NCBI RefSeq assembly: GCF_004342425.1
Contig: NZ_SLWQ01000002.1
Location: 186,001-250,000 of the forward strand
Direction of reading: 5' to 3'
DNA from: Dokdonella fugitiva
Lineage (GTDB): Bacteria; Pseudomonadota; Gammaproteobacteria; Xanthomonadales; Rhodanobacteraceae
DNA length: 64,000 bases
The notes under the pieces were generated by a model. It saw only the letters and a program-made list of their open reading frames with translations. It was not told the DNA's origin and ran no database searches. Of the stretch, positions 1-8,653 are shown piece by piece. Every line of letters starts with the position of its first letter. Position 1 is the stretch's first letter. Position numbers and translations under genes: made by a program.

Positions 1-175
1 CGCATAGCCGCCCTGCAGCGTCCGGGACGAGCGACGCAGCGGCGAACTTCGCCCGGCGGAACTCGCCACTCATGGCCCGACTGCCCGTCGGCGCGCAGGT
101 CGCCCGCTCCAGCCGCGCACCGCGCAGGTACGCGGCCTGGTTGCCGGTGCGCGCGTCGGGATACTGCATGCCCAT

Positions 176-1489
176 TCAGCCGGCCAGCCGCTCGCGCCAG
201 CGGCGCGCCTTCTCGCGGATCTCGCCGAGGTCCATGTCGGCCAGCACGCGATCGCGCAGCTTGCGCACGCCGGCGATCCAGGCGTCGCTGACCTGCTGGC
301 GCCCGGTCGCGTAGACGAGTTGCGAGACGACGTTGTAGAGCGGCTGCGTCTCGATGTCGTCGAGGCGCACCGCGGCGAGGTCGGCCTGCTTGCCGGCCTC
401 GATGCTGCCGATGCGCTCGCCCCAGCCGAGCGCGAGCGCACCGCCGAGCGTCGCCGCGCGCAACGCGCTGGCAGCGTCGAGCGCACTCGCGTTCTCGGCG
501 ACCGCCTTGGCGAGCAGCGCGGCGGTGCGCATCTCGCCGAACATGTCGAGGTCGTTGTTGCTCGCGCAGCCGTCGGTACCGATCGCGACCTTGACGCCGG
601 CGCGACGCAGCTTCTCGGCCGGGCAGAAGCCCGATGCGAGCTTGAGGTTCGATTCCGGGCAGTGCACGACCGCGACGCCTGCGTCGGCGCACGCGGCGAT
701 CTCCGCGTCGGTGAGCTGGGTCATGTGCACGGCGATGAGGTGGTCGTTGACGATGCCGAGCGCCTGCATGCGCGCGAACGGGCGCGCGCCGCGCTCGCGC
801 TTGGCCTCGTCGACCTCGTAGGCGGTCTCGTGCAGGTGCAGGTGCACCGGCACGTCGAGCTGGTCGGACAGCACGCGGATGCGTTCGAAGCTCTCGTCCG
901 ACACCGTGTACGGCGCATGCGGGGCGAAGCTCGTGCCGAGCAAGGGTTCGCCGCGGAACTCGTCGTGCACGGCGAGGCCGCGGTCGAAGTACTCGTCGCG
1001 CGTCGCCGCCCACGCGCTCGGGAATTCGATGATCGGCAGGCCCACCATCGCGCGGAAGCCGAGCCGGCGGTAGGTTGCGGCCTGCACGTCCGGGAAGAAA
1101 TAGTTCTCGTTGCAGCAGGTGGTGCCGCCGCGCAGCATCTCGGCGACCGCGAGCTCGATGCCGTCGCGCACGAACTCCGGCCCGATCGCCTTCGCCTCGG
1201 CCGGCCAGATGTGCTCCTGCAGCCAGCGCATCAGCGGCAGGTCGTCGGCGAGCCCGCGCATCAGCGTCATCGGGTTGTGCGCGTGCGCGTTGACGAGGCC
1301 GGGGATCAGCGCGTGCTCGTCGAGTACGACGCGTTCGCGCGGCGCGTAATGCGCGTGCGCGTCGGCGATCGGCAGCAGCGCGAGGATGCGGTCCCCATCG
1401 ACCGCGACCGCGTGGTGCTCGAGCACGACGCCGTGTGGCTGGACCGGGACGACCCAGCGGGCTTCGATGAGGAGGTCGATGGCTTGCAT
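176..1489 (-). CDS. mtaD: 5-methylthioadenosine/S-adenosylhomocysteine deaminase (TRZ/ATZ amidohydrolase)
   Basis: A 437-residue metal-dependent amidohydrolase that probably deaminates the adenine ring of methylthioadenosine and S-adenosylhomocysteine in the cytoplasm. Visible hallmarks are the HxH metal site in HAHNPMTLMRG near the N-terminus, the VHLHLHET and IAVHMT strands carrying further His ligands, and the GTDGCASNNDLDM segment with the late Asp. Length fits the family. The reading frame is open a further 14 codons upstream to 1531, but those codons run into a GC-rich heptamer repeat and the family normally starts near MQAIDLLI, so the internal Met was chosen. mtnA, which acts further along MTA salvage, is also in the window at 42.8-43.9 kb. 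Related members act on other N-substituted rings (atrazine/ethylammeline type), so the exact substrate is inferred. Confidence 0.88.
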   Translation of the reverse strand: MQAIDLLIEARWVVPVQPHGVVLEHHAVAVDGDRILALLPIADAHAHYAPRERVVLDEHALIPGLVNAHAHNPMTLMRGLADDLPLMRWLQEHIWPAEAKAIGPEFVRDGIELAVAEMLRGGTTCCNENYFFPDVQAATYRRLGFRAMVGLPIIEFPSAWAATRDEYFDRGLAVHDEFRGEPLLGTSFAPHAPYTVSDESFERIRVLSDQLDVPVHLHLHETAYEVDEAKRERGARPFARMQALGIVNDHLIAVHMTQLTDAEIAACADAGVAVVHCPESNLKLASGFCPAEKLRRAGVKVAIGTDGCASNNDLDMFGEMRTAALLAKAVAENASALDAASALRAATLGGALALGWGERIGSIEAGKQADLAAVRLDDIETQPLYNVVSQLVYATGRQQVSDAWIAGVRKLRDRVLADMDLGEIREKARRWRERLAG

Positions 1490-1490
1490 A

Positions 1491-1581
1491 AGGCTGAGGG
1501 CCGAGGGCCTAGGGCTGAAAAGCGACACCAAGCATAAGCGAACCTTGCTGCTCGGCTCTCAGCCCCCTGCCCCCGGTCCCC
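1491..1581. repeat. Heptamer-type GC-rich repeat, two opposed blocks
   Basis: Positions 1491-1519 hold four successive 7-base units of the GGCTGAG / GGCCGAG / GGCCTAG type. Positions 1550-1581 carry the reverse-complement flavour (CTCAGCCCCC and similar). The blocks lie between mtaD and efp and could pair in RNA. Similar 7-base periodic blocks occur at 5534-5570, 18405-18427 and 33459-33545. This is a non-coding intergenic repeat; its function is unknown. Confidence 0.6.
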
Positions 1582-1584
1582 GCT

Positions 1585-2151
1585 TCATTTGACGCGCGAC
1601 ATGTACTCGCCGGTGCGCGTGTCGACCTTGATCTTCTCGCCCTGGCCGACGAACAGCGGCACGCGCACGACCGCGCCGGTTTCGAGCGTGGCCGGCTTGC
1701 CGCCGCCGCCCGAGGTGTCGCCGCGCACGCCCGGGTCGGTCTCGGTGATCTCGAGCTCGACGAACACCGGCGGCGTCACCGTCAGCGGCGCACCGTTCCA
1801 CAGCGTGACGATGCAGACCTCGTTGCCCTTGAGCCACTTCGCCGCATCGGCGACCGCGTTCTTGTCGGCTGCGATCTGCTCGTGCGTGTCCGGATGCATG
1901 AAGTGCCAGAACTCGCCGTCGGCGTAGAGGAACTCCATGTCGGTATCCATCACGTCGGCGGCTTCGACCGAGTCGGTCGACTTCATGGTCATTTCGACGG
2001 TACGGCCGGTCTTGAGGTTGCGGTACTTCACGCGCGTGAACGCCTGACCCTTGCCCGGCTTCACGTACTCGGTGTCGACGATCGTGCACGGATAGCCATC
2101 GACGATGATCTTCTGGCCGTTCTTGACGTCGTTCATGCCATAGCTGGCCAT
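1585..2151 (-). CDS. efp: Elongation factor P
   Basis: Elongation factor P, 188 residues, binds between the P and E sites and rescues ribosomes stalled on polyproline. The sequence shows the KOW-like N-terminal domain with [10 protein letters not shown], where Lys34 is exactly the position that is beta-lysylated in E. coli EF-P. Two OB-type domains follow, ending in the conserved C-terminal segment [13 protein letters not shown]. The ATG at 2151 gives [12 protein letters not shown], the expected length and Lys34 register; the longer open frame upstream is not coding. It is divergent from epmB, which makes the (R)-beta-lysine used for this modification, so substrate and modifying enzyme share a 144-bp promoter region. 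EpmA (the ligase) is not in the window. Confidence 0.97.
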   Translation of the reverse strand: MASYGMNDVKNGQKIIVDGYPCTIVDTEYVKPGKGQAFTRVKYRNLKTGRTVEMTMKSTDSVEAADVMDTDMEFLYADGEFWHFMHPDTHEQIAADKNAVADAAKWLKGNEVCIVTLWNGAPLTVTPPVFVELEITETDPGVRGDTSGGGGKPATLETGAVVRVPLFVGQGEKIKVDTRTGEYMSRVK

Positions 2152-2249
2152 GGTCACTCCTGCTGGATGGTGTCGGGGCGCCGGACCGGCGAACGCGGGG
2201 CCGTGCGGCCCTGGCGCGGTCGTCGGGGGAGGCGTTCGGCGAAACCGGC

Positions 2250-2255
2250 TACAAT
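2250..2255 (+). promoter_or_regulatory. Candidate -10 box (TACAAT) for epmB
   Basis: TACAAT sits about 40 bases before the epmB ATG in the context GGCTACAATGGCCGG. An almost identical context (TGCTACAATTGCCGG) precedes the CorC/CNNM gene at 24087. No convincing -35 box was found at 16-18 bp, so only the -10 is called. Confidence 0.4.
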
Positions 2256-2295
2256 GGCCGGTTCCTGCGACCGAACGCTTCGGACGTATCCGCCC

Positions 2296-3300
2296 ATGAT
2301 ACCTGCTAACCGGCTCCCGGCGCAGCCCGTGCGCTGGCAGCAGCTCTGGCGCGAGGCCATCACCGACCCGCGCGAGCTGCTCGCCGTGCTCGGCCTGTCC
2401 GGGCACGCGGGCGAACTGCTGCCTGCGATCGACACCGACTTCGCCCTGCGCGTGCCGCGCGGCTTCGTCGCGCGCATGCGTCATGGCGATCCCGCCGACC
2501 CGCTGCTGCGCCAGGTGCTGCCGCAGGCCGCGGAACTCGGCGACGTGCCGGGCTTCACGCGCGACGCGGTCGGCGACCTCGCCGCGCGCAGTGCGAACGG
2601 CGTGCTGCACAAGTACGAGGGTCGCGCCCTGCTCGTCGCCACCGGCTCGTGCGCGGTGCACTGCCGCTACTGCTTCCGCCGCCACTTCCCCTACGCCGAT
2701 GAAACGGCGGCGGCGAACCGCTGGGGCGAGGCCGTCGAGCACCTGCGCGGGGATGCGTCGATCCACGAGGTGATCCTGTCGGGGGGCGATCCGCTGTCGC
2801 TTTCCACCGCCAAGCTCGCCGAACTCGGCGATGCCCTCGCGGCGATCCCGCACGTGCGGCGCCTGCGCATCCATACACGCCTGCCGATCGTGCTACCCGA
2901 GCGCGTCGACGCCGAATTCCACGATTGGTTCGCGGCCCTGCCCCTGCAGCGCGTGGTCGTGCTGCACGCCAACCATCCGGCCGAATTCGATGCGGCGGTC
3001 GATGCCGCGTGCCTGCACCTGCGCGACGCGGGCGCGACCGTGCTCAACCAGGCCGTGCTGTTGCGCGGCGTCAACGACGATGCCGACGCGCTCGCCGGCC
3101 TGTCCGAGCGCGCGTTCGCAGCCGGCGTGCTGCCCTACTACCTCCACCAGCTCGACCGGGTGACCGGTGCCGCGCATTTCGAGGTCCCCGACGGGCGTGC
3201 GCTGGCCCTCGTCGAGGCACTGCGCCGGCGCCTGCCGGGCTACCTCGTCCCGCGCCTCGTGCGCGAAATCGCCGGAGAGCCGTCCAAGACCCCGTTGTAA
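2296..3300 (+). CDS. epmB: EF-P beta-lysylation protein EpmB (lysine 2,3-aminomutase-like)
   Basis: A radical-SAM, PLP-type aminomutase of 334 residues that converts (S)-alpha-lysine to (R)-beta-lysine for attachment to EF-P Lys34. The radical-SAM cluster motif is clear in [15 protein letters not shown] (CxxxCxxC), followed by the [10 protein letters not shown] segment typical of the KamA family. Length matches EpmB rather than the longer clostridial lysine 2,3-aminomutases. The ATG at 2296 follows the TACAAT box; the frame is open further upstream but overlaps the efp promoter region. The head-to-head arrangement with efp supports the assignment to EF-P modification instead of lysine catabolism. 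Confidence 0.95.
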   Translation: MIPANRLPAQPVRWQQLWREAITDPRELLAVLGLSGHAGELLPAIDTDFALRVPRGFVARMRHGDPADPLLRQVLPQAAELGDVPGFTRDAVGDLAARSANGVLHKYEGRALLVATGSCAVHCRYCFRRHFPYADETAAANRWGEAVEHLRGDASIHEVILSGGDPLSLSTAKLAELGDALAAIPHVRRLRIHTRLPIVLPERVDAEFHDWFAALPLQRVVVLHANHPAEFDAAVDAACLHLRDAGATVLNQAVLLRGVNDDADALAGLSERAFAAGVLPYYLHQLDRVTGAAHFEVPDGRALALVEALRRRLPGYLVPRLVREIAGEPSKTPL

Positions 3301-3463
3301 GCCTCGTGCAAGCAAGGCGAACGGGCCATGGAAATGAACTGCCGAATCCGGTAAATAACACCCAGCCGTCCGTGGGCTCGCACCTCCGGAACTCCGTCGC
3401 AACGCGTGCCCCTGGCGCGGAGCCGGCAGGCCCCACCACCGCCGCACCCGATCCGCCGCCCCG

Positions 3464-5536
3464 ATGACCCGATCCGACAACATCATCAAGCTTCTGCTCG
3501 TCGACGACTCGGTCGACGACGCCGAACAGACCATCAGCATCCTGCGCAACGGCGGCATTGCCGTGCGGCCCGCGCGCGCCAGCAACGAGGCCGAACTCGA
3601 AGCCGCGCTCGAACAGCAGACTCCCGACCTCATCATCGCCGACCTCGCCTGCAAGGACCTGCCGCTGCAGCGCGTGCACGAGCTGGCCGAGCGCGGCGGA
3701 CGCGACATCACGCTGATCGCCTGCGGGCGCGGCGTGACCGAAGCGGCGATCGTCAAGGCGTTCCGCGAAGGCGCGCGCGCGATGATGCTGCGCGACTCGC
3801 ACGAGCACGTGCAGATGATCGTCCGCCGCGAGTTCGAGGCGCTGACGATGCGCCGCGGCGTGCGCCGCCTGGAGGCATCGCTGCGCGAATCGGAACGACG
3901 CTGCGAGGCGCTGCTCGATTCCTCGCGCGACCCGATCGCGTTCGTGCACGAAGGCATGCACGTGCGCGCCAACAAGGCCTACCTCGAGATGTTCGGCTTC
4001 GACGATTTCGAGGACGTCGAGGGCATGTCGATCCTCGACATGATCGCGCCGCAGGACGCCGACGATTTCAAGTCGCTGCTGAAGCGCCTCTCCAAGGGCG
4101 AGAAGCCGCCGCAGCGCCTCAACCTCAAGGCGCAGCGCTCGGACGGGTCGACCTTCGACGCGACGATGGAATTCACCGAGGCGAGCTACGAGGGCGAGCC
4201 CTGCCAGCAGATCACGTTCCGCCTGCAGACGGTGGATCCGAACCTGACGCAGGAACTCGAGGCGATGCGCCAGAAGGACCTCGTCACCGACCTGTACAAC
4301 CGCCAGTACCTCATGACGCAGCTCGAGGAGGCGGTCGCGAGGGCCGCCAACGGCAAGACCGACCAGGCGCTGCTGCTGCTCGAGCCGGACAACTTCAAGC
4401 ACGTGCTCGACACGGTCGGGCTCGGCAATGCCGACGTGCTGCTCGGCGACATGGCGACGATGCTGCGCCGGCACGCGGGCGAGGACCTCGTCGCCGGGCG
4501 CGTTTCGGAGCACACGTTCGGGCTGCTGCTGCCCTCGCACGACGCCGAGGCGACGCGCAAGCTCGGCGAGAAACTGCGCAATGCATTCGGCGAGAAGATC
4601 TTCGAAGTCGGCAAGCAGTCGATCAGCCTCACGGTCAGCATCGGCGGTGCCCTGCTTGGCGAGAAGAACGCGAACGCGGCGACCGTGCTGAACAGCGCGA
4701 CGACCGCGCTACGCTCGTCGCAGAACGAGGGCGGCAACCGCATCAACGTGATCGACCCGTCCGAGCAGGACAAGGCCGCGGTCGAGAGCACGCGCCGCTG
4801 GCTCGAGGCGATCGACCACGCGCTCGCGCACAACGGCTTCGTCCTCTACTACCAGCCGATCATCAGCCTGCACGGCGCCGAGGGCGACTACTACGAGATC
4901 CTGCTGCGCATGGCCGGGCCGAAGGGCGAGATCCCGCCGGCGCAGTTCCTGCCGATCGCCGAGCGCAACGGCCGCATGCCGGCGATCGACCGCTGGGTCA
5001 TCGCCAATGCGATCCGCGCGATCGCCGAACGCGAACGCGCCGGCCACAAGACGACGTTCTTCGTGAAGCTCACGCCGCAGTCGCTCGAGGACCAGACCCT
5101 GCTGCCATGGGTCGCGCAGCAGCTCAAGACCGCGCGCCAGCGCGGCGACTCGCTCGTGTTCGAGATGCCCGAAAGCAAGGTCGTGACGAGCCTCAAGCCG
5201 GCGCGCGCGTTCGCCAAGGGGCTCGAGCAGATCCACTGCGGCTTCGCGCTCGAGCAGTTCGGCTCGGGGCTCAATTCCTTCCAGCTGCTCAAGCACATCC
5301 CGGTCAACTACCTGAAGATCGATCGCAACTTCATGGCCGAGCTGCCCAAGCACAAGGAGAACCAGGAAAAGATCAAGGAGATCTGCGACCAGGCGCACCA
5401 TGCAGGCAAGCTCACGGTGGCCGAGTTCGTCGAGGACGCGGCGAGCATGTCGATCCTGTTCAGCTGCGGCGTCAATTTCGTGCAGGGCAACTTCCTGCAG
5501 GAGCCGGAGAAGATCCTCAGCCACGCTGCGGCGTGA
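3464..5536 (+). CDS. fimX: FimX-like c-di-GMP receptor (REC-PAS-GGDEF-EAL)
   Basis: A 690-residue cytoplasmic protein whose length and domain order match FimX of Pseudomonas and Xanthomonas, which couples c-di-GMP to type IV pilus assembly and twitching. A receiver-like domain covers residues ~8-125: DD at 14-15 and Asp60 are present, but the usual Lys-Pro near the end is replaced by LRDS. PAS lies at ~140-255, a GGDEF domain at ~275-420 with SEHTF in place of GGDEF, and an EAL domain at ~440-690 where the signature reads EILLR. Both catalytic motifs are degenerate, so it is expected to bind rather than make or cleave c-di-GMP. Pilus genes lie elsewhere in the window (36.3 and 53.2-61.1 kb). 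A strong terminator follows. Confidence 0.9.
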   Translation: MTRSDNIIKLLLVDDSVDDAEQTISILRNGGIAVRPARASNEAELEAALEQQTPDLIIADLACKDLPLQRVHELAERGGRDITLIACGRGVTEAAIVKAFREGARAMMLRDSHEHVQMIVRREFEALTMRRGVRRLEASLRESERRCEALLDSSRDPIAFVHEGMHVRANKAYLEMFGFDDFEDVEGMSILDMIAPQDADDFKSLLKRLSKGEKPPQRLNLKAQRSDGSTFDATMEFTEASYEGEPCQQITFRLQTVDPNLTQELEAMRQKDLVTDLYNRQYLMTQLEEAVARAANGKTDQALLLLEPDNFKHVLDTVGLGNADVLLGDMATMLRRHAGEDLVAGRVSEHTFGLLLPSHDAEATRKLGEKLRNAFGEKIFEVGKQSISLTVSIGGALLGEKNANAATVLNSATTALRSSQNEGGNRINVIDPSEQDKAAVESTRRWLEAIDHALAHNGFVLYYQPIISLHGAEGDYYEILLRMAGPKGEIPPAQFLPIAERNGRMPAIDRWVIANAIRAIAERERAGHKTTFFVKLTPQSLEDQTLLPWVAQQLKTARQRGDSLVFEMPESKVVTSLKPARAFAKGLEQIHCGFALEQFGSGLNSFQLLKHIPVNYLKIDRNFMAELPKHKENQEKIKEICDQAHHAGKLTVAEFVEDAASMSILFSCGVNFVQGNFLQEPEKILSHAAA

Positions 5537-5570
5537 GGGCTGGGCCGAGCGCTGAGGCCCGAGGGCTGGC
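5534..5570. repeat. Heptamer-type GC-rich repeat after fimX
   Basis: Directly after the fimX stop are approximate 7-base units of the GGGCTGG / GCCGAGC / GCTGAGG type, related to the block at 1491-1519. No coding potential was seen. Confidence 0.5.
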
Positions 5571-5605
5571 GGCATCACGGCTGTTGCCGCTGCCTGGAAG
5601 CGACG

Positions 5606-5632
5606 AAAAAGGCCCGGATTCCGGGCCTTTTT
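5606..5632. terminator. Intrinsic terminator after fimX
   Basis: A perfect inverted repeat (AAAAAGGCCCGGA and TCCGGGCCTTTTT) ends in a T-run on the plus strand and is A/T-flanked on the other strand too, so it can stop fimX transcription and possibly readthrough from the minus strand. Confidence 0.85.
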
Positions 5633-5677
5633 CATTTCCGCAATCGATCCCGGGCCTACTGCCTGGCCAGATGCCGT

Positions 5678-5823
5678 GGCCTATATGAGCCCACCCTGCG
5701 GGCGACCGAGGCGTCGCGATGAAAACGGGGTGCATCGCCTGCAGGCGCCCATCCCGTGGGCGACCGCACCGTCGCAATACACCGGGGCGCGACGGACGCG
5801 CCCGGGGTGCGCTCCTGCAACCC
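5678..5823 (-). repeat. Tandem pair of GGAGCGCACC...CCCAC...GTGGGC intergenic elements
   Basis: Read on the minus strand, this spacer after htpX holds two units. Each runs from a GCACCCCG-containing block through CGGTCGCCC to a GTGGGC/ATGGGC end followed by a TAGG/CAGG tail. The first unit (about 5741-5819) aligns by eye with 36926-37006 over about 80 bases with roughly 80% identity. This accounts for most of the 318-bp fimX-htpX spacer (5537-5854); I see no gene in it. Confidence 0.6.
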
Positions 5824-5854
5824 CGGCGTCGCGTCCAAGCCGTTCGCGCGCCGA

Positions 5855-6736
5855 TCAGGCCGCGGCGCGCAGCGCCGCGACGCGCTCGGCGATCGGCGGA
5901 TGGCTCATGAACAGGCGCGCGATGCCGCCTTCGCCCGAAATGCCGAACGCCTGGATCGCCTTCGGCAAGGTACTCTCGCCATGGTTCGCGTCGAGGCGCT
6001 CGAGTGCGGAGATCATCGCGGCACGACCGGCGAGCCGGGCGCCGCCCGCATCCGCGCGGAACTCGCGCCAGCGCGAAAACGCCATCACGATCAGGGACGC
6101 GAGCAGGCCGAGCACGAGCTGCAGCACCATGACGATCGCGAAATAGGCGAGGCCGCCACCGCCGCCGTCGCGGTTGCCGCTGATCGCGCGGTCGACGAGC
6201 GTGCCGATCACGCGCGCGAGGAAGATCACGAAGGTATTGAGCACGCCCTGCAGCAGCGCCATCGTCACCATATCGCCGTTGGCGACGTGGGTGATCTCGT
6301 GGCCGAGCACGGCATCGACCTGCTGGCGATCCATGTTCCTGAGCAATCCGGTGCTGACCGCGACGAGCGAGCTGTTCTTCGACATGCCGGTCGCGAACGC
6401 ATTCATCTCGGGGCCGTCGTAGATCGCGACTTCCGGCATGCCGATGCCCGCCTTGTCCGCATGCGCCCGCACGGCGGCGAGCAGCCACTGCTCCTCGGCG
6501 TTGCGCGGCTGCGTGATCACCTGCGCGCCGACCGACATCTTGGCCATCCACTTCGACATCGCGAGCGAGATGAAGGAGCCGCCCATGCCCATGACCGCCG
6601 CCATGACCAGCAGGCCCGACAGGTTGAGGCCACCACGGCGATAGGCATAGACGTCCAGCCCGGTCAGCTTCACGACGATGGTCAACAGTGCCATCACCGC
6701 CAGGTTGGTCAGGACAAACAGTACGATGCGCAGCAT
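5855..6736 (-). CDS. htpX: Membrane zinc metalloprotease HtpX
   Basis: A 293-residue M48 inner-membrane protease that degrades misfolded membrane proteins. Two N-terminal hydrophobic segments (about 1-25 and 33-55) precede the zinc motif HEITH in AVLGHEITHVANGD. Two more hydrophobic stretches follow, and the third zinc ligand is likely the Glu of WREFRADAGG. Length and topology match E. coli HtpX. It is transcribed alone and is divergent from gluQRS across about 200 bp. I found no clear heat-shock or Cpx promoter in that spacer. Confidence 0.96.
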   Translation of the reverse strand: MLRIVLFVLTNLAVMALLTIVVKLTGLDVYAYRRGGLNLSGLLVMAAVMGMGGSFISLAMSKWMAKMSVGAQVITQPRNAEEQWLLAAVRAHADKAGIGMPEVAIYDGPEMNAFATGMSKNSSLVAVSTGLLRNMDRQQVDAVLGHEITHVANGDMVTMALLQGVLNTFVIFLARVIGTLVDRAISGNRDGGGGGLAYFAIVMVLQLVLGLLASLIVMAFSRWREFRADAGGARLAGRAAMISALERLDANHGESTLPKAIQAFGISGEGGIARLFMSHPPIAERVAALRAAA

Positions 6737-6934
6737 GGCCTTCCTCGATGTCGTCTACGAACGGATGTCGCGCCGGCGCCGCCAGGCGCGCGTCGCGTGG
6801 GTGCCCTCGCGGGCGGCACGCCGTGGTGCCGCGAAAACCTCGAAGCCCTCCGGGCTACCCAGATGGGGGCGACCGCCGCGTTTGGAAGCCTATCGGGTTC
6901 GCGTCGCGGAGGGGAGTGTGCGTTGGACCGCGGA

Positions 6935-7846
6935 ATGCGCGGCGGGTTCGCCGTGACGTCCCCGCGCGGGCGCTTCGCGCCGTCGCCGACCGGCCGCCTG
7001 CACTTCGGCTCGCTCGTCGCCGCGCTCGGCAGCTGGCTGTTCGCGCGCTCGGCGGGCGCGACATGGATCGTGCGCATGGAAGACATCGATCGCGGGCGCG
7101 AGGTGCCCGGCGCCGCCGAAGCGATCCTCGCCACGCTCGCTGCGTTCGGCCTGGCCAGCGATGAACCGGTGGTGCGGCAGAGCGCGCGCACGCCGCTCTA
7201 CGCCGCCGCGCTCGCGCGACTCGAACGCGACGGCCACGCGTACCGCTGCTGGTGCAGCCGCAGCGAGCTCGAACCGTTCGACGGCATTCACCCGCCGGCC
7301 TGCGTGGCACCCGTGCGCGATCGCCCACCGGCCTGGCGGCTGCGCGTCGGTTCCGCGACGGTCGGATTCACCGATCGCGTGCTGGGCGCTCAGGAGCAGG
7401 ATCTCCGGCGCGACGTCGGCGACTTCGTGGTCTGGCGCGCGGACGGCGCGTGTGCGTACCAGCTCGCGGTCGTCGTCGACGATGCGGCGCAAGGCATCGG
7501 CGAGGTCGTGCGCGGCGCCGACCTGCTCGACTCGACGCCACGGCAGATCCTGCTGCAGCGCCTGCTCGGCTTGCCGCAGCCCGCCTACGCGCACCTGCCG
7601 CTCGCGCTTGGGCCCGACGGTCGCAAGCTGAGCAAGCACGAGGCCGCGCTCGCGGTCGATGCGCGCGACCCGCTGCCTGCGCTCGGCGCGGCGCTGCGCT
7701 TCCTCGGCCAGCCCGCGCCGACAGAACGCAATGTGCACATGTTATTGTCGCGGGCTGCGCGCGAGTTCGACCCGGCGCGGATCCCGCGCACGGCGGGCAT
7801 GCCGCCTGCGTTTGCGGCAGCGCGCAATGCAACCTCGCGAGGCTGA
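6935..7846 (+). CDS. gluQRS: Glutamyl-Q tRNA(Asp) synthetase
   Basis: A truncated GluRS paralogue of 303 residues that attaches glutamate to queuosine at position 34 of tRNA(Asp). The class I signatures are GRFAPSPTGRLHFGS (HIGH-like) and KLSK (KMSKS-like), and the anticodon-binding domain of GluRS is absent, as expected. The zinc site shows CWC and a later Cys in GIHPPAC, but the position that is Tyr in E. coli is His here. The ATG at 6935 has a purine-rich GGAGGGGAG stretch about 20 bases upstream. A GTG at 6953 is an alternative start and would drop six residues. Confidence 0.93.
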   Translation: MRGGFAVTSPRGRFAPSPTGRLHFGSLVAALGSWLFARSAGATWIVRMEDIDRGREVPGAAEAILATLAAFGLASDEPVVRQSARTPLYAAALARLERDGHAYRCWCSRSELEPFDGIHPPACVAPVRDRPPAWRLRVGSATVGFTDRVLGAQEQDLRRDVGDFVVWRADGACAYQLAVVVDDAAQGIGEVVRGADLLDSTPRQILLQRLLGLPQPAYAHLPLALGPDGRKLSKHEAALAVDARDPLPALGAALRFLGQPAPTERNVHMLLSRAAREFDPARIPRTAGMPPAFAAARNATSRG

Positions 7847-7910
7847 GGCACAATCGCGGCAGGCGCCGAGCGCGCCTCCCGCTCGACCCTTCGAAAATGG
7901 AGTACATGTC

Positions 7911-8651
7911 ATGACGGCACGCGTCGCCCTCGTCACCGGTGGTACCGGCGGTATCGGTACGGCCATCTGCAGACACCTCGCCCAGCTCGGCCACAAGGTC
8001 GCCACCAACTACCGCGACGAGGCGAAGGCGAAGGCATGGCAGGACGCCCAGCGCAAGGAAGGTTTCGAGTTCGCGCTCGCCAGGGGCGACGTCGCCGACC
8101 CCGCCGCCGCCGAGGCGATGGTGCGCGAGGTCGAGAAGCAGCTCGGCCCGATCGAAATCCTCGTCAACAACGCCGGCATCACGCGCGACACGACGTTCCA
8201 CAAGATGAATGCGCTGCAGTGGCAGGAGGTCATCGCGACGAACCTCGGTTCGTGCTTCAACGTGACGCGCCCGGTCATCGACGGCATGCGCGAACGCAAG
8301 TGGGGCCGCATCGTCCAGATCAGCTCGATCAACGGCCAGAAGGGCCAGTACGGCCAGGCCAACTACGCCGCCGCGAAGGCCGGCATGCACGGCTTCACGA
8401 TCTCCCTGGCGCAGGAAAACGCCAAGTTCGGCATCACCGTGAACACCGTGTCGCCGGGCTACGTCGGCACCGACATGGTGATGGCCGTCCCCGAGGACGT
8501 GCGCGCGAAGATCGTCGCGCAGATCCCGATCGGGCGCCTCGGCGAACCCGACGAGATCGCCTATGCGGTCGGCTTCTTCGCCAACGAACAGGCACGCTGG
8601 ATCACCGGCGCCAACCTCGCGATCAACGGCGGCCAATACATGGGTTGGTAG
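7911..8651 (+). CDS. phaB: Acetoacetyl-CoA reductase (PhaB, SDR family)
   Basis: A 246-residue short-chain dehydrogenase that reduces acetoacetyl-CoA to (R)-3-hydroxybutyryl-CoA for polyhydroxybutyrate synthesis. It shows the glycine-rich TGGTGGIG motif, NNAGITRD, the catalytic Ser in ISSINGQ, Tyr-Lys in YAAAK, and VSPGYVGTDM. After beta-strand 2 it reads NYRDEAK, the Arg-containing pattern of NADPH-using PhaB enzymes. The ATG at 7911 has TGGAG about 10 bases upstream; two nearby ATGs are out of frame. It lies upstream of phaR and of a second reductase at 9633. The PHA synthase gene is not in the window. Confidence 0.93.
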   Translation: MTARVALVTGGTGGIGTAICRHLAQLGHKVATNYRDEAKAKAWQDAQRKEGFEFALARGDVADPAAAEAMVREVEKQLGPIEILVNNAGITRDTTFHKMNALQWQEVIATNLGSCFNVTRPVIDGMRERKWGRIVQISSINGQKGQYGQANYAAAKAGMHGFTISLAQENAKFGITVNTVSPGYVGTDMVMAVPEDVRAKIVAQIPIGRLGEPDEIAYAVGFFANEQARWITGANLAINGGQYMGW

Positions 8652-8653
8652 CG

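Noticed and set aside
1..175. A minus-strand open frame starting with ATG at 175, directly after the mtaD stop and running off the left edge (MGMQYPDARTGNQAAYLRG...).
   Set aside because: Only 58 codons are visible, composition is typical of GC-rich shadow frames, and I recognise no family. It could be the start of a coupled gene, but the window ends too soon to say.
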